The position numbers were made by a program, and so were the translations under genes. Shown piece after piece: positions 1 to 5,716 of a DNA stretch of 7,944 nt (position 1 is the stretch's first letter; the number at the start of each line of letters is the position of its first letter). Location: positions 1 to 7,944 of the forward strand of contig CAZKBV010000071.1 in the NCBI GenBank assembly GCA_964551215.1, read 5' to 3'. The notes under the pieces were generated by a model. The model saw nothing but the letters and a program-made list of their open reading frames with translations, made no database searches and was not told the origin of the DNA. The DNA comes from JAFLUQ01 sp964551215. GTDB lineage: Bacteria; Bacillota; Clostridia; UMGS1883.

Positions 1-2
1 GT

Positions 3-1094
3 ATACGCACGGGCATAAATCAGGGCGATACGGCTCTTTCCACGGAAATAGACCTTGCGCTGGCGCTTAATTCCTACGGCTCGGAGGTTGACTTTGAAAC
101 CGTCTGGGGCGAAGGACACACCCAAGCCGAGCGCACGGGAAATTCCACCGACAACTTTATCGCGTGGGTAAACGAGTGTCTTAAGGAAGAAAACCCCATG
201 CGGGAGCATGAGCATAAAGACGGCAATTCCGACGGCCCCGGAAGGGGCGGCATGGGCGGCGGAGCTATAACCGAAACCGACCCAAGCGTCCTTGCCGCTC
301 TCAGCGAGGGTTCTTCCGGATTTGAGCAGTTTTCCTTTACCGATGACGCGGGGATAACCCTTGAATACAGTCTTTATATACCTGAGAGCTACGATGCAAA
401 CGAGAAATATCCCATGATTATGTTCATACCCGACGCAACCGGCTCGGGCAAGAGCGCCAAGGAAATTGTCGAGCAATATTACGGCGCGGCAATATGGGCC
501 ACGGCTGAGGAGCAGAGCAAGCATAAGGCCTTCGTTTTGGTACCGGCATTTTCGGGAACGGTGACAGACGATAACTGGAACACATCCGAGCAAATCGAAA
601 CGGCGGTAAAGCTCATCAATCACCTGACCGAAAGCTACAGCATTGACACCGACAGGCTGTATACCACCGGTCAATCTATGGGCTGCATGACCTCTCTGTA
701 TCTTAACAGTAAGTATCCCGACCTGTTTGCGGCCTCCCTGTTTGTTTCGGGGCAGTGGGATATTTCCGTTTTGAAGCCCTTGGAAGATAAGAAATTCTTC
801 TACATCACCGCAGGCGGAGATGCCAAGGCGTCCGGCGGACAGACTGAGGTAATGGCAATGTTTGACGCTGACGCAATCGGCTACAGCTATGGCGAGTGGA
901 ACGCTCAAAATACGCAGGAGGAGCAGAATTCGGCTGTGGAAGCTATGCTCGGCGATGGGCATAACGCGAATATGATACGCTTTGAAACCGGCAGTGTGCT
1001 TAACGGCGGCTCCGGCATGGAGCATATGGCCTCCTTTAACTACGGATATAAGATTCCCGCGGTTCGGGACTGGTTGTTTGAGCAAAGCAAATAA
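3..1094 (+). CDS. Double alpha/beta-hydrolase esterase, 3' part (tannase-like tail plus COG4099/PHB-depolymerase-like domain)
   Basis: The reading frame is open to the left edge, so the gene starts outside the window. Codons 3-190 encode what looks like the C-terminal end of a subtype-B-tannase/feruloyl-esterase-like hydrolase: a GDTALSTEIDLALAL segment, then VDFETVWGEGH with the presumed catalytic His at 117-119, then an FIAWV helix. A Gly-rich linker (about 225-265) leads to a second, complete hydrolase domain. It has YPMIMFIPDA (possible oxyanion region), nucleophile Ser in GQSMG (675-677), a candidate Asp in GGDAK (819-821) and a candidate His in MEHMASF (1023-1025). The GQSMG...YPDLFAA pattern is typical of COG4099 'predicted peptidases' and PHB-depolymerase-type esterases. 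An ATG at 198 with a weak AAGGA ten bases upstream could be an internal start, but the tannase-like coding upstream argues for read-through. Substrate is unknown; ester-linked plant phenolics or acylated polysaccharides are plausible. Export cannot be judged because the N-terminus is missing. Confidence 0.8.
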   Translation: MRTGINQGDTALSTEIDLALALNSYGSEVDFETVWGEGHTQAERTGNSTDNFIAWVNECLKEENPMREHEHKDGNSDGPGRGGMGGGAITETDPSVLAALSEGSSGFEQFSFTDDAGITLEYSLYIPESYDANEKYPMIMFIPDATGSGKSAKEIVEQYYGAAIWATAEEQSKHKAFVLVPAFSGTVTDDNWNTSEQIETAVKLINHLTESYSIDTDRLYTTGQSMGCMTSLYLNSKYPDLFAASLFVSGQWDISVLKPLEDKKFFYITAGGDAKASGGQTEVMAMFDADAIGYSYGEWNAQNTQEEQNSAVEAMLGDGHNANMIRFETGSVLNGGSGMEHMASFNYGYKIPAVRDWLFEQSK

Positions 1095-1101
1095 GCACAA
1101 T

Positions 1102-1137
1102 TGCCCTCCGAAGGAACCCTCCTTCGGAGGGCATTTT
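1102..1137 (+). terminator. Rho-independent terminator of the esterase gene
   Basis: A perfect stem begins 7 bases after the esterase stop codon. GCCCTCCGAAGG (1103-1114) pairs with CCTTCGGAGGGC (1121-1132) around the six-base loop AACCCT, and T1102-A1133 adds a further pair. A short TTTT tract follows. The stem is very stable, but the T tract is short. Confidence 0.85.
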
Positions 1138-1155
1138 GCCGACAAGGTTCGGCAA
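1136..1155 (+). other. Second hairpin directly after the terminator
   Basis: TTGCCGA (1136-1142) pairs perfectly with TCGGCAA (1149-1155) around a six-base loop. It begins within the T tract of the preceding terminator and has no T tract of its own. It may back up termination or protect a 3' end. A third, weaker hairpin (1161-1167 with 1172-1178, one G-T pair) lies between it and the gdhA promoter. Confidence 0.5.
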
Positions 1156-1189
1156 GCTAAGAATGATAAGAATCGTTCCTAAAAATTAC

Positions 1190-1218
1190 TTGCTTTTTCC
1201 ATAAAAAGGTGATATAAT
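1190..1218 (+). promoter_or_regulatory. Sigma-A-type promoter of gdhA
   Basis: A -35 box TTGCTT (1190-1195) is separated by exactly 17 bases from a perfect -10 box TATAAT (1213-1218). The -10 box is preceded by TGA (1210-1212), giving an extended -10 TGn element. The predicted transcription start is near 1225. It lies after the esterase terminator and about 125 bases upstream of the gdhA ATG, so gdhA is probably transcribed on its own. Confidence 0.85.
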
Positions 1219-1224
1219 TACAAC

Positions 1225-1343
1225 GATATGTTGAAATGCGCTTTCACAAAGGGGTGGCGTGCAGTAAGGCATATCCTCCGCAAGGGCAAGGATGTCCAAG
1301 CGGCGACCTATAAAACAATGCTGTTTTAGGAGGAAGTTCATTT
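1225..1343 (+). promoter_or_regulatory. Structured 5' leader of gdhA, including its ribosome binding site
   Basis: The predicted leader is about 119 nt, long for a single metabolic gene. Visible stems are: TGAAA/TTTCA (1232-1236 with 1242-1246); a neat hairpin at 1278-1303 made of CCGC/GCGG and GGGC/GTCC separated by an AA/AA internal loop; and TAAAACA/TGTTTTA (1311-1317 with 1322-1328). The strong ribosome site AGGAGGA (1328-1334) ends 9 bases before the ATG. TCCTCC (1274-1279) is fully complementary to GGAGGA (1329-1334) and could hide the ribosome site, while part of it can instead pair with AGGAT (1289-1293). I do not recognise a known riboswitch class, and any regulation is inferred. Confidence 0.5.
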
Positions 1344-2681
1344 ATGAAAAACCGGTATCTTATCGACCTGCTGGAGCAGGTAAAAAAGCGCAACGCGGGC
1401 GAACCCGAATTTCATCAGGCTGTCGAAGAGGTGCTTGAATCTCTCGAACCCGTAGTCGAAAAAAATCCCAAGTATATCGAAAGCGGCGTTATCGCTATGC
1501 TTGTCGAGCCTGAAAGAATTATCAAGTTCCGTGTGCCTTGGGTTGACGACAATGGTAACGTTCAGGTGAACAGAGGCTTCAGAGTTCAGTTTAATTCCGC
1601 AATCGGGCCTTACAAGGGCGGGCTTCGTTTCCATCCTTCCGTATACGAGGGAATTATCAAATTCCTCGGCTTTGAACAGATATTTAAAAATTCGCTTACA
1701 GGTCTGCCCATAGGCGGCGGCAAGGGCGGCAGCGACTTCGATCCAAAGGGAAAGAGCGACGGCGAGGTTATGCGTTTCTGCCAGAGCTTCATGACGGAGC
1801 TTTCCAAGCACATCGGCGCGGATACGGACGTTCCCGCAGGCGATATCGGCGTCGGCGGACGTGAAATCGGATATATGTACGGTCAGTACAAGCGTCTCAG
1901 GAATGAATTTACGGGCGTCCTCACAGGTAAGGGACTTACCTACGGCGGCTCTCTCGCAAGAACAGAAGCTACCGGCTACGGGCTTTGCTATTTCACAGAC
2001 GAAATGCTCAAAGACAACGGCAAGAGCTTTAAGGGCGCTGTCGTTTCCATCAGCGGCAGCGGCAATGTTGCCATATATGCTACCCAGAAGGCCACGGAGC
2101 TTGGCGCAAAGGTAGTCACCCTTTCCGACTCCAACGGCTACATCTACGATGAAAACGGCGTTGACCTCGCGGCCGTAAAGGAAATCAAAGAGGTTAAGAG
2201 AGGCCGTATAAAGGATTATCTCAGCTACCATCCCGAAGCCAAGTACTTTGAGGGAAGCGTTTGGGGCAACGTTAAGTGCGATATAGCTCTCCCCTGCGCT
2301 ACGCAGAACGAAATCAACGAGGAAAGCGCAAAGAAGCTTGTTGAAAACGGCTGCTACGCGGTAGGCGAAGGCGCTAATATGCCTTCCACTCCCGAAGCTA
2401 TTCACGTTTTCCAGAAGAACGGCGTTCTTTTCGGACCCGCAAAGGCGGCCAACGCCGGCGGCGTCGCAACCAGCGCGCTTGAAATGAGCCAAAATTCTCA
2501 GCGTCTCAGCTGGACCTTTGAAGAGGTTGACGAAAAGCTTAAGGGCATCATGGCAAATATCTACAAGAACGCAAGCCAAGCCGCCAAGGATTACGGCATG
2601 GAAGGCAACCTTGTTGCCGGAGCCAACATCGCCGGCTTCCTTAAGGTGGCGGATTCCATGCTCGCTTACGGCGTTTGCTAA
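1344..2681 (+). CDS. gdhA: NADP-type glutamate dehydrogenase
   Basis: This cytoplasmic enzyme (EC 1.4.1.4 type) reversibly aminates 2-oxoglutarate with ammonium to glutamate, linking ammonium assimilation to carbon metabolism. Its 445 residues match the usual 444-450 of hexameric bacterial enzymes, so it is complete. The N-terminal substrate domain has YKGGLRF (Lys91), the GGGKGGS loop with catalytic-type Lys127, and PAGDIGVGGREIG (Asp167). The C-terminal Rossmann domain has SGSGNVA (237-243) and SDSNG (261-265). It ends with GPAKAANAGGVATSALEMSQN, containing the substrate-contacting Ser377 region. The SDS sequence after the second beta strand resembles the NADP-dependent E. coli enzyme more than the NAD-dependent Clostridium symbiosum enzyme; cofactor choice is therefore inferred. 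The ATG at 1344 has an excellent ribosome site (AGGAGGA). It is flanked by its own promoter and terminator. Confidence 0.97.
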   Translation: MKNRYLIDLLEQVKKRNAGEPEFHQAVEEVLESLEPVVEKNPKYIESGVIAMLVEPERIIKFRVPWVDDNGNVQVNRGFRVQFNSAIGPYKGGLRFHPSVYEGIIKFLGFEQIFKNSLTGLPIGGGKGGSDFDPKGKSDGEVMRFCQSFMTELSKHIGADTDVPAGDIGVGGREIGYMYGQYKRLRNEFTGVLTGKGLTYGGSLARTEATGYGLCYFTDEMLKDNGKSFKGAVVSISGSGNVAIYATQKATELGAKVVTLSDSNGYIYDENGVDLAAVKEIKEVKRGRIKDYLSYHPEAKYFEGSVWGNVKCDIALPCATQNEINEESAKKLVENGCYAVGEGANMPSTPEAIHVFQKNGVLFGPAKAANAGGVATSALEMSQNSQRLSWTFEEVDEKLKGIMANIYKNASQAAKDYGMEGNLVAGANIAGFLKVADSMLAYGVC

Positions 2682-2769
2682 TCTTGGGCTGTAAAAATAA
2701 CCCGGGCCGTTTGCCGACCGATAAAGTTATGCTTTCGGTATAGTGATAAATCAATAATATTTTAAGGTA

Positions 2770-2807
2770 TAAATTAGGCGTAAATCCACGGATTTGCGCC
2801 TAATTTA
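2770..2807 (+). terminator. Probable terminator of gdhA
   Basis: A 17-bp stem runs from 2770-2786 to 2791-2807 with only one G-T pair and a four-base loop CACG. The core is AAATTAGGCG pairing with CGCCTAATTT. It starts about 90 bases after the gdhA stop. The descending arm ends in TAATTTA and is followed by GTTTG rather than a pure T run, so termination efficiency is uncertain. The stem is symmetrical and could act on both strands. Confidence 0.6.
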
Positions 2808-2924
2808 GTTTGCTATCCTTGGAAGGCCGCAGGCGGAGGAAATCCCCAATGCTTATGTATAATGTTTACATATTTTAAAAATATATTTGCTTTTTTCGCT
2901 CATAGTTTGCCGAAAAAGCGCAAG

Positions 2925-2972
2925 CAAAAAACTCTTGAAATCGATTCTTAGGCTCGATTCAAGAGTTTTTTG
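2925..2972 (-). terminator. Bidirectional terminator, serving mainly the metalloprotease gene
   Basis: CAAAAAACTCTTGAA (2925-2939) pairs perfectly with TTCAAGAGTTTTTTG (2958-2972). The stem can continue as TCGA/TCGA if A2940 is bulged. Both arms carry six A/T pairs at the base, so transcripts in either direction end with a U run. It lies 35 bases past the stop of the minus-strand protease gene and would also catch read-through from gdhA. Confidence 0.85.
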
Positions 2973-2980
2973 ATATCAAT

Positions 2981-3017
2981 TTACTTTACGTTACTTTACG
3001 GCAGGAGTTACTCTACG
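2981..3017. repeat. Short tandem repeat copying the end of the metalloprotease gene
   Basis: TTACTTTACG occurs twice back to back (2981-2990 and 2991-3000). A near copy, TTACTCTACG (3008-3017, one mismatch), includes the real stop codon and last two codons of the metalloprotease gene. Read on the minus strand, the unit is CGTAAAGTAA, so each copy ends in a TAA. Confidence 0.85.
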
Positions 3018-5647
3018 GTAAATACCTGCGTTTTGCTTTCATCACGGGCTTCCTGCGTAATTGTGCCGTCCTCGTTTACCGTCAGGTAAAGCTCGGAATG
3101 TTTCATCTTAAGCAGATACTCGTTGTCCTTGCCGGTCTTTTCCATGTAGAAAAGCTGGTTATCGTTTTTGCTCAAATCCCACGCAATGAGCTTTGCTCCG
3201 GCTTCCGTATTGCCGCCGGAAATATCTATAGCCTTACCGGTTTTTACATACACTATTGTATATGCGTCGCCAACGGGCATAAGAATCCACTGGTTTTTCT
3301 GCTCCTCGTCAGGATTGATGAACTTAAGTCCGTTCTCGTCGGCCTCAAGATACTTTCCGTCCGCGGAAATAGTCTTATATTCCACATCGGCCGCCTTTTC
3401 CACGGCTTCAATTTTCCATACTCCGGGAGTATGACTCTGCGCGGCAAAGGGCTTAAAGTCCTCGCCTACGCCTTCTACATCCGCAGTTACCGCAAGACCG
3501 TAGCGTTTGGACCACATTTCGTAGCCATCGCCGGACTTGCGAAGCTCCAATCTTTCGTCAACGGCCCATTCGCCGCCGTACTGGGTAAGAGGCTTGTTTT
3601 CCATTGCGCTGGTGTGAAGCTGAACGGGAAGGGAGCTGTTCTTATTGGTGAACTTTACAAGTCCGCCGAGATTTTCAACGCTAAACTTCTGGTTGTCTGC
3701 GCCGGTATACTTTTCAAGAACTATTTTCGCGGTGTTATCCATAGAGGAATCCTCTACTGTCCAGCAAAGCCCGCTTTCGGCGTCCTCAATCTTGTAATAC
3801 TGGCCCATATCCAGCTCACCGGCGGTTTCGGTGTTTCCGTATGCGTCTATCTTAGCCTTAAGGTCAAGAATGAACTGTTCGTCCTCCTCGAACTGAGCGA
3901 AATGCTCTTTATCAGCTCTGTAAAGCAATCCACGGAGTACCTTTACGCGGTTGGGATATACCTCTTCAACGGCCTTTTCCGTGTCGCGGCCCATAGTCGT
4001 CCAGTACAGGCGGTGCAGCTCCGCAAGATCCTCGGCCTGATTGCTGGAGCCGTAGCCGGAAACGGGAATCGCGTCCATAGCTTCGGCAGTAGACCAAATC
4101 ATCATATTCTCATCCTTGTTGTCAGGATTAAGCTGGTTACTGTCCAGAATGTGTCCAAGCTCGTGAGCAAGAGTCTGTGTAACCTGAGTTGTGTTGGGCT
4201 TCCAGTTAAGTCTTGCCCAGATGGTGTCGCCGCCGCCGTTATAATTGTTGGCATTGTCGCCCCACTTCCAAACAAGATGGTTTACATAGCGGCGCACGGC
4301 ATAGGGGAAGGAGCCCAGAGCCTGAATCATGCGCTCAACCATTTCGGAGTTTTCTTCGTTGCTCGCGACGGTAAACTTATGAACAACGCCGGGGACGTCT
4401 CCGTCCATCTCTACTTCATAGATCCAGCATTTTTCCTTTGCGCCGCGCCATATGTCGTAGTTGTCGTCGGTATATTCGTTAACAATTTTGTAATCCGCAA
4501 CCTTCGGCTCGTACAAATCGCCTGTAACCTGACCGTAGGCTGTGTAGCTCATTACATCCATTATCATCTGCTTCTGAAGCTGAGGAGAAGCTTTTTCAAA
4601 GCCGTTTGCGATAAGATAGCTTTCGGCGCTGTTCGCTACGCTGTAGCACGCGGGAAGTCCGCCGAACATATAACGCTTGAAGCCGTCCTGCACAACCTCG
4701 TCCAAGAGCTTGAAGCCCTCGGAATCAAGGACGCTTGTAAGAGTGGAATCCTTAACGTACTTAATTGTCCACTTCTGGAAATCGCTGTCGTTCTTTTCGG
4801 CCTGAACAACAGTTTCGCCGGAGGCGTCCATGTAAAGGCCGGAATGAGAGGCCTTAAGCATATAGCCGCCGTCCTCGCACTGCTCGAAAATCCACTGCTG
4901 ATTGCTGTTGCCGTTGGAATCGTAGATTATAAGTCCCTTGCCAACATCGGTTGAAGCGGAGGGGACATCCACGCTGCGGCCGGAAGCGGCATTGGAAATA
5001 TTGTAGGCGCCGCTGCCCATTTTGCCTAAACGCCACACGAAATCATCGCCGTCCGTAGCCTCGGCTGTGGTAAGAGCGGCGGAATTTTCGCGGCTCAGCT
5101 CAACCGTCGCCAGAGCCTTGCCTGTGCCGACATTTGTTATAATATAGTATTTCCCTCCGATTTCCTCGGTAGGAGCGGGGGTTTTCACAGTGACGGTTTT
5201 TGTGTCGCCGTCCCAGCTTACGTCCTTATCAAAGGCTTCCGCTATGGCTCTTACAGGTATATAAACCGAGCCGTTTACATTTACGGGATAAACCACTGTC
5301 CCGTTTACGTCCTTGGCTGTAAAAGCTTTGCCGTCGATTGTGATGTTAATTTCATCCCCTAAAACGGGACTGCCCTTTTCGCCGATAACGACTGTTCTCG
5401 TATCGTTGTCCCATTCCACGCTGAGCCCCAGGGCCTGTGCAAGCGCCCTTATGGGGAGGTAGGTTGTTCCGTCGATAATAAACGGCTCCGTACTGTCGCC
5501 GTTTACATCCGTGGGATTGAGCTTTTCCCCATCAACGATTACGGAAATTCCGGCGTAAACGGGTTCGGCTGCCATAGCGGGAACTGACCAGAGCGCCAGT
5601 GCAAGAGCCAGCACAAGCGCCAGTGCTTTGATTTTTCCTGTTTTCAT
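3008..5647 (-). CDS. Exported zinc metalloprotease, lethal-factor-like (M34-like), with stalk repeats and ricin-type lectin regions
   Basis: The 879-residue product starts with a signal peptide (Lys-rich MKTGKIK, a Leu/Ala core, likely cut after AMA near 26). Two copper-amine-oxidase N-terminal-like stalk repeats follow (about 33-90 and 99-156), each with DVNG and a YxPxRAxAxA motif. Ricin-type beta-trefoil regions lie at about 164-298, 612-750 and 755-879, shown by degenerate QxW motifs such as NQQW (249-252) and KNQW (784-787). Between the first and second is the catalytic domain (about 300-605), with HELGH (His495, Glu496, His499). Forty residues later comes SGYGSSNQAEDLAELHRLY, where Glu539 would be the third zinc ligand and Tyr532 a transition-state tyrosine. 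This matches the spacing and wording of anthrax lethal factor (YGRTNEAEFFAE), so family M34 or a close gluzincin is likely. Lectins suggest a glycoprotein substrate, but this is inference. The ATG has GGAGGT (5661-5656) 8 bases upstream. Confidence 0.88.
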   Translation of the reverse strand: MKTGKIKALALVLALALALWSVPAMAAEPVYAGISVIVDGEKLNPTDVNGDSTEPFIIDGTTYLPIRALAQALGLSVEWDNDTRTVVIGEKGSPVLGDEINITIDGKAFTAKDVNGTVVYPVNVNGSVYIPVRAIAEAFDKDVSWDGDTKTVTVKTPAPTEEIGGKYYIITNVGTGKALATVELSRENSAALTTAEATDGDDFVWRLGKMGSGAYNISNAASGRSVDVPSASTDVGKGLIIYDSNGNSNQQWIFEQCEDGGYMLKASHSGLYMDASGETVVQAEKNDSDFQKWTIKYVKDSTLTSVLDSEGFKLLDEVVQDGFKRYMFGGLPACYSVANSAESYLIANGFEKASPQLQKQMIMDVMSYTAYGQVTGDLYEPKVADYKIVNEYTDDNYDIWRGAKEKCWIYEVEMDGDVPGVVHKFTVASNEENSEMVERMIQALGSFPYAVRRYVNHLVWKWGDNANNYNGGGDTIWARLNWKPNTTQVTQTLAHELGHILDSNQLNPDNKDENMMIWSTAEAMDAIPVSGYGSSNQAEDLAELHRLYWTTMGRDTEKAVEEVYPNRVKVLRGLLYRADKEHFAQFEEDEQFILDLKAKIDAYGNTETAGELDMGQYYKIEDAESGLCWTVEDSSMDNTAKIVLEKYTGADNQKFSVENLGGLVKFTNKNSSLPVQLHTSAMENKPLTQYGGEWAVDERLELRKSGDGYEMWSKRYGLAVTADVEGVGEDFKPFAAQSHTPGVWKIEAVEKAADVEYKTISADGKYLEADENGLKFINPDEEQKNQWILMPVGDAYTIVYVKTGKAIDISGGNTEAGAKLIAWDLSKNDNQLFYMEKTGKDNEYLLKMKHSELYLTVNEDGTITQEARDESKTQVFTVE

Positions 5648-5673
5648 TACATAATACCTCCATTTTATTTATA

Positions 5674-5702
5674 CGGCGTTTCCTCTCCTTCCGAAACTGC
5701 CG
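5674..5702 (-). other. Hairpin between the DUF975 and metalloprotease genes
   Basis: CGGC plus GTTTC (5674-5682) pairs with GAAAC plus GCCG (5693-5702) with one bulged T (5698) and a ten-base loop. In the minus direction the stem is followed by TATAAATAAAAT, not a T run, so it does not look like an ordinary terminator. The TATAAA at 5673-5668 resembles a -10 box, but the best-placed -35 (TTTCGG) is poor and the start would fall on the ribosome site. The hairpin may be a weak attenuator, a processing site or an mRNA stabiliser. Confidence 0.45.
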
Positions 5703-5716
5703 CATTTAGCTTAGTC

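Larger units (their letters stand above)
2682..3007. other. Convergent intergenic region with several hairpins, no gene seen
   Basis: These 326 bases separate two genes that point at each other. They are more AT-rich than the flanking genes. Besides the two terminator candidates listed separately, there is a weak hairpin at 2717-2739, a small inverted repeat TATGTA/TACATA (2854-2859 with 2867-2872), and a hairpin at 2889-2919 (GCTTTTT and CG with CG and AAAAAGC, one bulged T). The outer TTTGCTT of that last hairpin can alternatively pair with AAGCAAA at 2922-2928. No coding frame of convincing length or composition is present. Confidence 0.7.

Noticed and set aside
198..1094. Esterase gene starting at the ATG at 198
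   Set aside because: The frame continues to the left edge with a hydrolase-like His motif and helix before this ATG. The AAGGA site is weak, so an internal Met is more likely, though not excluded.
1338..2579. A 413-codon open frame on the minus strand fully inside gdhA
   Set aside because: It is antisense to a clearly conserved gdhA. Long antisense frames arise from the codon bias of such genes, its composition shows no recognisable family, and no promoter or ribosome site supports it.
2858..2863. TATAAT in the convergent spacer as a plus-strand promoter
   Set aside because: There is no -35-like sequence 16-18 bases upstream, and nothing downstream on that strand would be expressed.
2849..2878. 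Nine-codon frame (MLMYNVYIF) after GGCGGAGGA in the convergent spacer
   Set aside because: It is too short to judge, lies between terminators without a proper promoter, and the purine-rich stretch ten bases upstream could be chance.
3098..4954. A 618-codon open frame on the plus strand opposite the metalloprotease gene
   Set aside because: The minus-strand product has a signal peptide, repeats and an HELGH site. The opposite frame has no domain I recognise and no ribosome site, and is explained by codon bias of the real gene.
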